From positions 1 to 21,446 of the forward strand of contig DATLGL010000010.1 of NCBI GenBank assembly GCA_035540495.1: a stretch of DNA of 21,446 nt, written 5' to 3'. The position numbers and the translations under genes are program-made. This document shows, one piece after another, positions 9,737 through 18,033 of the stretch. This DNA is from DASVEG01 sp035540495. GTDB lineage: Bacteria; Actinomycetota; Acidimicrobiia; Acidimicrobiales; CADCTF01. The notes beneath the pieces are model-generated. The model had not been told where the DNA came from and searched no databases. It was given only the letters and a program-made list of their open reading frames with translations. Each line of letters starts with the position of its first letter. Position 1 is the stretch's first letter.

Positions 9737-10764
9737 GGGTACACCCCCACCGTCGGAAGCCCCGTCACCTCGGGCAGCCCGAGCGCCGCGTTGGCGCACT
9801 GGATCGCCTGTCCCGAAGCGCCCTTGACGAGGTTGTCGAGGGCGGCGAGCACGACGATCCATCCCGTCCGGGCATCGACGCGCGCCGTGAGGTGCGCGGT
9901 GTTCGAGCCGAGCGTCGCCTTGGTCGACGGCGGCGTCTCCGACACGACGACGAAGGGCTCGCTCGCGTAGAACTCGGCGAGGATCTGGAGCGGGTCGACG
10001 CTCGCCGCGCTCACCGCGGGCCGCGCATAGCAGGTGGCCAGGATCCCTCGGGTCATCGGCGCCAGGTGAGGCGTGAACAGGACCTGGGCCCCGACGGCCT
10101 GCTCGATCTCCGGTGTGTGGCGGTGGTCGAGCAGCCCGTAGGCGACGAAGTCCTCGTTCACCGTGCCGAAGTGGCTGGTGTGCTTGAGCGTCCGCCCGGC
10201 TCCCGATACGCCGCTCGCGGCGTCGACGATGATCCCGCTCGTCTCGATGACGCCGGTGCGAACCAGCGGCGCCAAGGCGAGCGAAGCGGCGGTGACGTAG
10301 CAGCCGGCGGCGGCGACCAGTGAAGCGCCCGCCAACTCGTCGCGGAAGAGTTCGGGGAGCCCGTACACCGCACTCTCGAGCAGTGCAGGATCGTGGTGCT
10401 CCTCGCCGTACCACGTGGGATACAGCGACGGGTCCTTGAGGCGGAAGTCGGCGGCGAGATCGACGATCGTGCCGACACGCCCTTTCAACGCCGGGACGAC
10501 GTCTTGGCTTCGACCGTGGGGCAGCGCGAGGAACACGAGGTCGAGCCCGTCGAAAGCCGCCGGATCGAGAGGATCGAAGACGAGCGACGGATACGCGGCG
10601 GAGAGGCTCGGATACAGATCAGCGGCACGGCTGCCGGCCTGCGACTCGCCGGTGGCGAGCTTCACGTCGAACTCGGGATGCTGCGCGAGGAGGCGCAGCA
10701 GCTCGGCGCCGGTGTAGCCGGATGCGCCTGCGATGCCGACGGAGTACGTCACCCGGGACACCAT
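9733..10764 (-). CDS. argC: N-acetyl-gamma-glutamyl-phosphate reductase
   Basis: NADPH-dependent reduction of N-acetylglutamyl phosphate to the semialdehyde, third step of arginine synthesis. It has 343 residues. The Rossmann motif GIAGASGYTG is at 10-19 and the catalytic Cys is C155 in AAAGCYVTA; the family usually has GCYPT, so Val replaces Pro here. HFGTVNED and LAPMTRGI are further family blocks. It is the first gene of the arginine operon. ATG at 10764 is only 6 bases from the candidate ARG box and has a weak ribosome binding site. GTG at 10752 (MTYSVGIAGAS) is a possible alternative start. Confidence 0.96.
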   Translation of the reverse strand: MVSRVTYSVGIAGASGYTGAELLRLLAQHPEFDVKLATGESQAGSRAADLYPSLSAAYPSLVFDPLDPAAFDGLDLVFLALPHGRSQDVVPALKGRVGTIVDLAADFRLKDPSLYPTWYGEEHHDPALLESAVYGLPELFRDELAGASLVAAAGCYVTAASLALAPLVRTGVIETSGIIVDAASGVSGAGRTLKHTSHFGTVNEDFVAYGLLDHRHTPEIEQAVGAQVLFTPHLAPMTRGILATCYARPAVSAASVDPLQILAEFYASEPFVVVSETPPSTKATLGSNTAHLTARVDARTGWIVVLAALDNLVKGASGQAIQCANAALGLPEVTGLPTVGVYP

Positions 10765-10770
10765 ACACGA

Positions 10771-10790
10771 CTCTGCATAGTCATGCAGAG
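10771..10790. promoter_or_regulatory. candidate ARG box (ArgR operator) upstream of argC
   Basis: A perfect 8-bp inverted repeat, CTCTGCAT and ATGCAGAG, around AGTC. The core TGCAT-N4-ATGCA resembles known actinobacterial ARG boxes (TGCATA-type half sites). It sits 6 bases before the argC ATG in the 48-base gap behind the previous gene, where the operon promoter must also lie, so bound ArgR would block transcription start. I cannot see a clean -10/-35 pair here. Confidence 0.75.
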
Positions 10791-10812
10791 AAGTGTGCGG
10801 CGCCCGCGGAGA

Positions 10813-12402
10813 TCAGCCCGGGACCACCTCGACGGTTCCGGCTTCGCCGTCGACGGTGACCAAGGCGCCGTCGGGGATCACCGAGGTACCGATCCGGGTG
10901 TCGAGAACGCACGGGATCCCGTACTCACGAGCTGCGATCGCCGGGTGCGATGCGAGGCCGCCGCTGTCGGTGACGACGGCCGAGGCGACCGCGAACAGCG
11001 GCGTCCAAGGCGGCGCGGTGAGCACGCAGACCAGGACATCACCAGGAGCGATCCGATCGGCGTCGGCGAGGTCCGTCACGACACGCGCCGTGCCTGTCAC
11101 CAGCCCACGCGATCCGGCCAGGCCACGGAGCACCCGGTCGTCCGGGAGCGACAACGGCGATGCCTGCGCGGGGGCCGTCCCGCCGATCACGGGAGGCGGG
11201 GTGACCGCGCACCAGCGGTCGTGCCGAACGCGACGGTCGCTCGCTCTCTCCCGGAGGTCGTCGTCTCCTTCGAGCTCCTCCGGGACCAGGTAGAAGACGT
11301 CACTCGCTGCGTCGAGCCGGCCCTCGGCGACAAGGCGTGCGCCGTGTCGTAGCGCGACGCCGCGCAGCGCGCCCGCGAGGATCAACTGCCACAGCGCGCG
11401 CTCCTCCCGGACCAGCACGTAGTCGGCGGCTCGTTGGTAGCGGCGCTGGAACCGAGCCTGCTTCGCGGCGTCGGGTGCCAGCCGGGCGGAGATCGCCGCA
11501 GCGAGCGACTCGCGGCGCTGCGCGGCCTTGGCCAGCGCCTCCGAGGGCGAGGGCGCGTCGTGCGCGGCGAACTTCGCCAATTGCCGCCAGAAGCCCTCCT
11601 CCTGCTCCTGCCACGTCGGGCACACGATGTCCCACGCCTCGCAACGCCGGCCGTACTCGGCGAGGAAGGCGTCGACGACGCCGAAGAACCCCGGCTCGAC
11701 GTTCGCGTCACGAAGAGCCCTCATCGACGCTGCCGCGTCCGACGACCGCAGCGCCTCCAGAACCGCAGGCGCCTCGAGTGCGAGCTGCCCGAGATCCCAG
11801 AGCGCCTGATCGGCGCGGATCGTCGGGTTGTCATAGCCCTGGGTGAGCTCGTAGGCGATGAGCTGCGCGTCGTCGGGCGGGAAGACGTCTGCGCACGCCG
11901 CCGCGAGCAGCTGGTGGTCGTTGAAGCAGACGAACGCCGAGATCATCGTCATCTGCATGCCGTACGAGTACTGATGGACCGCTTGCGCGAACGGGATGTC
12001 CGCCGGCGCGGCATCGAGGGCATCGGCTGCGGCCTGCGCCTGCGGCATCGTCGCCTGCCGCCACACGCCGAGCGCGCCGCCATGGTCGGTCACGAGCTTG
12101 CCGATCGCTTCGAACATCGCCGCGACGTCGAAGTTCTCCGACGGATCGGCGACGTCGGGGACGTAGCTGAACCCGTTCGCCTTCGGCGCGCGACCGGTCG
12201 TCTTCGCAGGCGGGACGCCGAGCTCGTCGGAGGCCGCTCTGCTCCCGGCCACGCCGAGTTCGAGGGCCGCTGCCATCAACGGCGTCGCCGGGAACGCGCC
12301 GTGCTCCCGGTCGAGGCGAAACACCTTCTCGGCCTGCGCCTCGTCGACGAAGGTGACGGGAAACGGCGTCCCGTCCGCGCACCGGTACTCCACCGTGGTC
12401 AT
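10813..12402 (-). CDS. PEP-utilising-enzyme mobile-domain protein without ATP-grasp domain
   Basis: A 529-residue protein whose C-terminal part (about 450-529) is the swivelling phosphohistidine domain of PEP synthase, PPDK and rifampin phosphotransferase: VVTDSGGLASHPAIAAREYG with the phosphorylatable His at 486. Residues 1-430 are helix-rich with many Trp and acidic residues (for example DREH at 31-34 and HQYSYGMQMT at 143-152), reminiscent of the substrate-binding segment of the rifampin phosphotransferase type. There is no ATP-grasp domain and no TIM-barrel PEP domain, so it would need a partner to charge its His, or it has another role. Start ATG at 12402 follows a strong AGGGGG. It lies before argC with 48 bases between, but the ARG box suggests separate control. 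Function unknown. Confidence 0.85.
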   Translation of the reverse strand: MTTVEYRCADGTPFPVTFVDEAQAEKVFRLDREHGAFPATPLMAAALELGVAGSRAASDELGVPPAKTTGRAPKANGFSYVPDVADPSENFDVAAMFEAIGKLVTDHGGALGVWRQATMPQAQAAADALDAAPADIPFAQAVHQYSYGMQMTMISAFVCFNDHQLLAAACADVFPPDDAQLIAYELTQGYDNPTIRADQALWDLGQLALEAPAVLEALRSSDAAASMRALRDANVEPGFFGVVDAFLAEYGRRCEAWDIVCPTWQEQEEGFWRQLAKFAAHDAPSPSEALAKAAQRRESLAAAISARLAPDAAKQARFQRRYQRAADYVLVREERALWQLILAGALRGVALRHGARLVAEGRLDAASDVFYLVPEELEGDDDLRERASDRRVRHDRWCAVTPPPVIGGTAPAQASPLSLPDDRVLRGLAGSRGLVTGTARVVTDLADADRIAPGDVLVCVLTAPPWTPLFAVASAVVTDSGGLASHPAIAAREYGIPCVLDTRIGTSVIPDGALVTVDGEAGTVEVVPG

Positions 12403-12530
12403 CCGGCATCCCCCCTTGACCCTGCGGCCCCCCAGCCGCGCCCGCGACGGTACTCCTCAGCGGCGTCCACAGCATTTCCCTTCTACCGATCCACAGGCGT
12501 CGCCCTTACCCTCCGACGTGGAGGTGAGAG

Positions 12531-12716
12531 ATGACGTTCGAGGTGGTGCTGAGCGACGAATCGATCGAGCGGGTGGAGGGGGCCGACAACTACGCGCCGG
12601 AAGGTCCGCTGACGACGTTCTTCGACAACCAAGCCCGCCCGGGCGGGATCAGCGCCTGGAGCGTCAAGGTGGCGAGCTACCGCACCGCCGACATCGTCAG
12701 GATCCGTCGCCGCTGA
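12531..12716 (+). CDS. small hypothetical protein (61 aa)
   Basis: I do not recognise this protein. It begins MTFEVVLSDESIERVEGADNY and ends in a basic tail RIRRR; there is no membrane segment or signal peptide. It is probably real: an ideal GGAGG lies 6 bases before the ATG, and it fills the gap between two minus-strand genes exactly. The 128-base gap to the phosphohistidine-domain gene is divergent and must hold promoters for both. A TACCCT at 12507-12512 could be its -10, but I see no matching -35. It ends directly against the pheT stop, sharing the palindrome TGATCA. Confidence 0.65.
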   Translation: MTFEVVLSDESIERVEGADNYAPEGPLTTFFDNQARPGGISAWSVKVASYRTADIVRIRRR

Positions 12717-15104
12717 TCACGTGCGCAACGTGGCGCCCGCTGACGTCTCGACTTCGGCGATGACCGCTTCGCGGATGGCGCCGATCTCCTCGTCGGTGAG
12801 CGTGCGGTCGTTGGCGTTGAACCGCAACCGGTACGCAACGCCTCGTGTGCCCGCGGGCACGCGGTCGCCGCGGTAGACGTCGAAGAGCCGGAGGTCGATC
12901 AGCAGGTCGCCGCCGGCCCGTCGTACGGCCTTCTCGACCGCACCGGCCGCGACGTCGTTCGGCACGACGAACGCCAGGTCGATGTCGGTCGACGGGAACC
13001 GGCTGACCGGTCGCTGTTCGAGCGGCAGCCGCTCTCCGCCGAGCACGATGCCGAGGTCGACGTCGAGCCATGCGACCCTGCCCGGGATGCCCCACTCGTC
13101 GAGCACGCTCGGATCGATCTCGCCGACGAACCCGGCCGGCGCACCCCCGACGAGCACCCTCGCCGTGCGCGTCGAGTGGAGACCAGGCTCGACGGCCGCC
13201 TCGAGGTCGACGTCGGCCAGCCGGAGGCCGGCGTGCAGCTCGTCCCAGATGCGCTTGGCTGACGTCGCGTCGACATCTGCGCCGGCGAGCGCCACGGCGA
13301 GGTGCTCGTCCTCGACCGGAAGCGCGGCGTCGAGGCCGTCGGCCGGATCGGCGCCGGGCACCTGCCAGACCATGCCGATCTCGAACAGCGCGATCTCGGT
13401 CGTGCGGCGGGCGATGTTGAACCCGATCGCCCGCAGCAGCCCCGGAACCATCGAGGCGCGGAGGATCGACTCCTCCTGGATCATCGGGTTCGACGCGTGG
13501 ATCAGCGGCCGCTCGATGTGCGCCCGAGGATGATCGTCCGGGCCCACCAGCGACGGCGTCTGCGCCTCGCTGACGCCTGCGCCGACGAGGATCTCTCGTA
13601 CGAGACGGCGCTCACGCTGGTGCTCCGAGAGCGTGCCGACCTGCGGCGCTCGCGGAACGGTGCGCGCGATGTTCGAGTAGCCGTGGTGGCGGGCGACCTC
13701 CTCGACGAGGTCGACCTCGAGCTCGACGTCGGGTCGGAAGCTCGGCGGCGTCACCAAGTGGACGCCGGGGTCGGTTGCCTCCAACGAGAACCCGATGGGG
13801 GTGAGGTAGGCGGCGACCGCAGCGTCGTCGAGGTCGGAGCCGAGGAGCGCGTTGACCCGGGCGGTGCGGAGCCGGATCGGCTGGCGGTCGCGCATCCCCG
13901 ACCGGTCGTCGAGCATCCCAGGGGCGACCGTCCCGGCGCCGATGAGCTCGCAGAACCGAGCCACGGCCAGATCGATCACTTCGGGATCGACGCCGCGCTC
14001 GAAGCGGGCCGACGCCTCCGTCCGCAGCGACAGGCGCTTCGACGTGCGAGCGATCGTCATCCGATCGAAGTTCGCCGCTTCGAGCAGGACGTTCGTCGTC
14101 GCGTCGTCGATCTCGCTCGACGCGCCGCCCATGATCCCGCCGATGCCGACGGGCGTGCCCTCGGCGTCACAGATCACGCAGTCGTCCGTTCCCTTGCCGA
14201 GGACGCGGTCTACGTCGTCGAGCGTGCGCACGATCTCGCCGTCGGTCGCCCGCCGGACGCGGAGACCCTTCCCCGGCAGCTTGTCGAGGTCGTACGGGTG
14301 GGTCGGCTGACCGAGCTCGAGCATCACGTAGTTCGATGCGTCGACGACGTTGTTGATCGGCCGCATCCCGGCCAGGGTGAGCCGGTTCTGGATCCACTGC
14401 GGCGACGGGCCGATCTCGACGCCGGTGATCGCCGTCGCGGTGAAGCGCGGGCACAGCTCGGGCGCCTCGTTCGCGATCGACGCGAGGTGATCGACCGCCG
14501 TGCCCGCCCGCGGGACCTGGGGCGACGGCAACGTGAAGGGCAGCCCGAGTCGAGCGGCGGCATCGCGCGCGACACCCGCCACGCAGTTCGCATCAGGACG
14601 GTTGCCTTCGATCGCGAGGTCGTACACGACGTCGGGGACGATCCCGAGCGCGTCGGTGATCGCCGTGCCGGGCGCCGCTCCGGAGTCCGGATCGAGGATG
14701 AGGATGCCCTCGCTGTCGGTGCCGAGGGCGAGCTCGACGGCCGAGCAGAGCATCCCGTTCGAATACACCTTCTTGAGCTTGCGACGGCCGATCGTCATGC
14801 CGTTCGGTAGGGTGGTGCCGATCGTCGCGAGGGGCACGAGCTGACCGGGCTCGATGTTCCAGGCCCCGCACGCCACCTCGAGCGGCTCGCCGTCGCCCGC
14901 GTCGACCGTCGTCATCCGCACCCGGTCGAGACCTTCGATCGGTTGGATGTCGAGAAGCCTGGCGACGACGACGCCCTCGAGGCCGCCGCCCACGAACTCG
15001 ATCCCCTCGACGACCATGCCGAGGTCGTCGAACACCAACCCGAGCTCCTTCGGGTCGAGGTCGAACGGCGCGAAGTCGCGCAGCCAGGAGAGGGGGACTC
15101 GCAT
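12717..15104 (-). CDS. pheT: phenylalanine--tRNA ligase, beta subunit
   Basis: Beta chain of the alpha2-beta2 enzyme that charges tRNA-Phe; it holds the tRNA-binding and editing functions. It has 795 residues, the family length. Domains in order: N-terminal start MRVPLSWLRDF, EMAP/tRNA-binding fold (about 40-150), B3/B4 editing domain (about 210-370), B5 (about 400-470), catalytic-like core, and a C-terminal FDX-ACB anticodon-binding domain (about 700-795, from RFPSTDIDLAF). ATG at 15104 is 12 bases after the pheS stop with no clear ribosome binding site, which suggests coupling. It is the last gene of the infC operon and ends on the stop codon of the convergent small gene, with no room for a terminator between. 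Confidence 0.97.
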   Translation of the reverse strand: MRVPLSWLRDFAPFDLDPKELGLVFDDLGMVVEGIEFVGGGLEGVVVARLLDIQPIEGLDRVRMTTVDAGDGEPLEVACGAWNIEPGQLVPLATIGTTLPNGMTIGRRKLKKVYSNGMLCSAVELALGTDSEGILILDPDSGAAPGTAITDALGIVPDVVYDLAIEGNRPDANCVAGVARDAAARLGLPFTLPSPQVPRAGTAVDHLASIANEAPELCPRFTATAITGVEIGPSPQWIQNRLTLAGMRPINNVVDASNYVMLELGQPTHPYDLDKLPGKGLRVRRATDGEIVRTLDDVDRVLGKGTDDCVICDAEGTPVGIGGIMGGASSEIDDATTNVLLEAANFDRMTIARTSKRLSLRTEASARFERGVDPEVIDLAVARFCELIGAGTVAPGMLDDRSGMRDRQPIRLRTARVNALLGSDLDDAAVAAYLTPIGFSLEATDPGVHLVTPPSFRPDVELEVDLVEEVARHHGYSNIARTVPRAPQVGTLSEHQRERRLVREILVGAGVSEAQTPSLVGPDDHPRAHIERPLIHASNPMIQEESILRASMVPGLLRAIGFNIARRTTEIALFEIGMVWQVPGADPADGLDAALPVEDEHLAVALAGADVDATSAKRIWDELHAGLRLADVDLEAAVEPGLHSTRTARVLVGGAPAGFVGEIDPSVLDEWGIPGRVAWLDVDLGIVLGGERLPLEQRPVSRFPSTDIDLAFVVPNDVAAGAVEKAVRRAGGDLLIDLRLFDVYRGDRVPAGTRGVAYRLRFNANDRTLTDEEIGAIREAVIAEVETSAGATLRT

Positions 15105-15116
15105 CTGCGGGGCTTT

Positions 15117-16151
15117 CTAGAACTGGGAGGTGAAGCGGAGGTCGTTGTCGAGGAGGATGCGCATGTCGGCGATCTCGTGGCGCATCTGCGCGAGGCGGTC
15201 GATGCCGAACCCGAACGCGAAGCCCGACCACTCCTCGGGATCGATGCCACAGACCGACAGCACGTTCGGATGGACCATGCCGCACCCGCCGAGCTCGATC
15301 CATCCGGTGTCGGAGCACGTGCGACAGCCCGCGCCCCGACAGATCGCGCAACCGACTTCGAACTCGGCCGACGGCTCGGTGAACGGGAAGTACGCAGGCC
15401 GTAGGCGCGACTGGATGTCGGGACCGAAGTACGCCTTTGTGAACGTGTCGATCGTGCCGGCCAGGTCGCCGAATGTGATGCCGCGGTCGACGACGAGGCC
15501 CTCGATCTGGTTGAAGGTCGCGTTGTGGCGCGCGTCGGGCGTGTCCTTGCGGTACACGCGCCCGGGCATGACCGAGTAGATCGGGGGCTTCTTGTCGAGC
15601 ATCACGCGGATCTGCGTGGGCGACGTGTGGGTGCGGATCAGCACCGTCTCCGGCTCACCCAGGTCGAGGTAGAGGGTGTCGAAGGCGTTGCGTGCCGGAT
15701 GGCCCTGCGGGAAGTTCAACGCTTCGAAGTTGTGCCAGTCGGTCTCGACCTCCGGCCCCTCGGAGACCGTGTAGCCCATGCCGACGAAGACGTCTTCGAG
15801 GTGGTCGCGGGTCTGCGTCACGAGGTGCAGGTGGCCGCGCCTGGGCGCGAAGGGAACCTCGGTGAGGTCGAGCCGTTCGGCCTCCAGCCGCGCTTGTCGC
15901 TCGACCGCTTCGAGCTCCGCCTTCCGCTCGCCGAACGCAGCCTGGATCCGCGTGCGCACGGCGTTGAGCGACTGGCCCGCCGACTTCCGCTCCTCGGCCG
16001 GAAGCGAGCCCAGTCGCTTCTGCAGCTCGGTGAGCAGCGACGCGCGACCGAAGAGGTCACCGTTGATCTCATTGAGCTCGTCGAGAGAGCGCGCGCCGGC
16101 GATCCGGGCGATGCCCTCCTCCTCGTACTGCGGAAGTGCCTCGTAGTCCAT
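15117..16151 (-). CDS. pheS: phenylalanine--tRNA ligase, alpha subunit
   Basis: Catalytic chain of phenylalanyl-tRNA synthetase. It has 344 residues. Residues 1-95 form the N-terminal coiled-coil arm that contacts tRNA. Class II motif 2 is around GRVYRKDTPDARHNATF (197-213) and motif 3 is GFGIDRLAQMR (314-324). Four Cys at 268, 271, 276 and 279 (CAICRGAGCRTC) form the putative zinc knuckle common in bacterial PheS. The ATG at 16151 overlaps the stop of the histidine kinase gene (TGATG), so its translation is probably coupled to the kinase. The frame stays open to 17042 but that part is antisense of the kinase and is discarded. Confidence 0.97.
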   Translation of the reverse strand: MDYEALPQYEEEGIARIAGARSLDELNEINGDLFGRASLLTELQKRLGSLPAEERKSAGQSLNAVRTRIQAAFGERKAELEAVERQARLEAERLDLTEVPFAPRRGHLHLVTQTRDHLEDVFVGMGYTVSEGPEVETDWHNFEALNFPQGHPARNAFDTLYLDLGEPETVLIRTHTSPTQIRVMLDKKPPIYSVMPGRVYRKDTPDARHNATFNQIEGLVVDRGITFGDLAGTIDTFTKAYFGPDIQSRLRPAYFPFTEPSAEFEVGCAICRGAGCRTCSDTGWIELGGCGMVHPNVLSVCGIDPEEWSGFAFGFGIDRLAQMRHEIADMRILLDNDLRFTSQF

Positions 16152-17212
16152 CAGCCGTGCAGATCCTCGAACGCCATCAACGGGAGAGTGAACCGGAAGG
16201 TCGTGCCGGTGCCGAGCACGGAGCTCGCGGTGAGCTCTCCCCCATGGGCCTCGACGAGGCCCCGGGAGATCCAGAGTCCCAGACCAGAGCCCGTCGGTCG
16301 ACCGAGTTCGCGGCGGAAGAACTTCGTGAACACCTTCGGGATGTCTTCCGGAGGGATGCCCTCCCCGCGGTCGGTGACGGCTATCGATGCCTCGCGGCCG
16401 TCGGCGTCGACCCTGCCCTGAATCTGCATGCCTTGCGGCGACGCGTACTTGCACGCGTTCTCGACGAGGTTCGTCAGGACCTGCTCGAGCTTGTCCGGGT
16501 CGGCGTAGAGCTCCGGGAAGCCTTCCGGGAAGTCGATCGACACCTCGATGTTCGGGTAGCTGAACCGGACCTTGTCGATCACCTGCGGCACGAGCGCGAC
16601 CACGTCGACCATCTGGCGACGCAGCACGAGCCGGTCGGTCTCGAGGCGGCTGATGTCGAGCAGCTCGGTGATGAGGCGATGGACGCGGTCGGCGTCGTGC
16701 TTGACCTGCTCGAGCATCTCGCGCTTCTGGTCGTCGCCGATGCGCTCCCAGCGTGACAGCAGCAGGCTGGTGTAGCCCTTCACCGATGTGAGCGGTGACC
16801 GGAGCTCGTGGCTGACCGTCGACACGATCTCGATCCCGGTCGTGGCCTTGTGGACGCGTTTGCCGGCTTCGCGGAGGACCAGGACCAGGCCACGCAACTG
16901 ACCGTCGTGGGTCCGCTCGTAACAGCCGGTGACGAACGCGCGCAGGCTCCCGCCGTCGGCCCGGCGGAGGATGACCTCCTGCTCGGGGATCGCGTGCACC
17001 GAGCGCATCGACGCCGTCGGGTGCCAGCCGTTGGGCCAGCACGGACGGCCGTCGGGATATTGCGGTGCGAGCACCTCGACGATGTCGCGCCCGACCAGAT
17101 CCTCCGCGGAGAAGCCGGTGAACGCCGAGATCACCGCGTTGACCTCGCTGATCTTGCGATCCGCGTCGAGCCGGATGACCGCGTCGGGGAGGAGGTCGAG
17201 CAGGTCGCTCAC
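16151..17212 (-). CDS. PAS-domain sensor histidine kinase, soluble
   Basis: Two-component sensor of 353 residues with no transmembrane segment or signal peptide. A PAS fold spans about 5-115. The HisKA dimerisation domain has H-box STVSHELRSP with phospho-acceptor His 135. The HATPase domain has the N-box NLVENACKYA (248-257), G1 DRGEGIP (281-287), F-box KVFTKFF (293-299) and G2 GSGLGLWIS (308-316), so it should be active. GTG at 17212 follows AGGAGG by 5 bases and overlaps the methyltransferase stop (GTGA). Its own stop overlaps the pheS start (TGATG). No response regulator is in the window. The signal is unknown; its operon position suggests a link to translation or growth state, which is inference only. 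Confidence 0.95.
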   Translation of the reverse strand: MSDLLDLLPDAVIRLDADRKISEVNAVISAFTGFSAEDLVGRDIVEVLAPQYPDGRPCWPNGWHPTASMRSVHAIPEQEVILRRADGGSLRAFVTGCYERTHDGQLRGLVLVLREAGKRVHKATTGIEIVSTVSHELRSPLTSVKGYTSLLLSRWERIGDDQKREMLEQVKHDADRVHRLITELLDISRLETDRLVLRRQMVDVVALVPQVIDKVRFSYPNIEVSIDFPEGFPELYADPDKLEQVLTNLVENACKYASPQGMQIQGRVDADGREASIAVTDRGEGIPPEDIPKVFTKFFRRELGRPTGSGLGLWISRGLVEAHGGELTASSVLGTGTTFRFTLPLMAFEDLHG

Positions 17213-18033
17213 GCCGCCCTCCTCTGTCGAGCGGCTTCGAAGCACAGCACCGCGGCGGCCATCCCGACGTTCAGCGACTCGGTGCGCCCGATCATCGGGA
17301 TGGTCACCGCCTCGTCGATGTGGGCATCGAGGCCGTCGGGCAGTCCGTTCGCCTCGTTGCCGAGCACGAACGCCACCGGGCCGGTGAGGTCGATCTCGTC
17401 GTAGGGCGACCCGTCGTGGGCGACCGTCGCGAGACGGCGCACACCCCAGCTCGCCACCTCGTCCAGGACCTCCACGGGGCTGCCTCCGGTGACGACGGGA
17501 ACATGGAACAGGGAACCGGCGGAGGCTCGGACCGTCTTCGGGTTGTACACGTCCACCGTTCCGGCGCAGCAGATTACTCCCGCCGCGCCCGCCGCTTCGG
17601 CTGACCGGAGCACCGTGCCGGCATTGCCCGGATCGCGCACATCCACGCAGATGACCACGAACGCACCATCGGCGCTGGCGCGCAGCGTGCTGAGCTCGAC
17701 ATCGACGTAGGAGACGATGCCCAAGACGGGCTGGGGCGTGACCGTTCCGGCGACGCGTTCCAGTACGCCGGGTGCGAGGTCGTGGACCCGGGCGCCGCGT
17801 TCGTAGGCGAGAGCGATCACGGCGTCTTCGGTCGCGCCTCTGCCTTCGGGCGCGACGAAGACCGCCTCGACCGACGCGCCCGACGCCAGCGCCTCGCCGA
17901 GGACCTTCGCTCCCTCCGCCACGAACACGCGGTCGGCCTCTCGCGCACTGCGGCGGCTCACGAGCCGCCGCAGTCGCTGAACCTTCTGGTGCCGGTACGC
18001 GAGACCGGCGTCGCTAGGAAGCGGCTGCCGCAT
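17209..18033 (-). CDS. SpoU/TrmH-family RNA 2'-O-methyltransferase
   Basis: SAM-dependent SPOUT methyltransferase acting on rRNA or tRNA; the exact target cannot be read. It has up to 274 residues. An N-terminal substrate-binding domain (FVAEGAKVLGEAL, about 37-49) is followed by the trefoil-knot domain with motif 1 RDPGNAGTVLRSAEAAG, motif 2 VAFVLGNEANGL and motif 3 IPMIGRTESLNVGMAAAV. ATG at 18033 overlaps the rplT end by 20 bases and has no clear ribosome binding site, so a slightly later start is possible. A SpoU-type gene between rplT and pheS is common in actinobacteria. Confidence 0.93.
   Translation of the reverse strand: MRQPLPSDAGLAYRHQKVQRLRRLVSRRSAREADRVFVAEGAKVLGEALASGASVEAVFVAPEGRGATEDAVIALAYERGARVHDLAPGVLERVAGTVTPQPVLGIVSYVDVELSTLRASADGAFVVICVDVRDPGNAGTVLRSAEAAGAAGVICCAGTVDVYNPKTVRASAGSLFHVPVVTGGSPVEVLDEVASWGVRRLATVAHDGSPYDEIDLTGPVAFVLGNEANGLPDGLDAHIDEAVTIPMIGRTESLNVGMAAAVLCFEAARQRRAA

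Noticed and set aside
9737..10414. N-terminal extension of argJ
   Set aside because: Reads argC out of frame; GTG at 9736 gives the family length and a GTGA overlap.
13302..14810. 502-codon plus-strand open frame opposite pheT
   Set aside because: Entirely antisense to pheT; low-complexity Arg/Asp/Val composition and no ribosome binding site or family likeness.
16152..17042. N-terminal extension of pheS, which could look like a fusion
   Set aside because: It is an out-of-frame reading of the histidine kinase; the pheS ATG at 16151 gives the canonical length.
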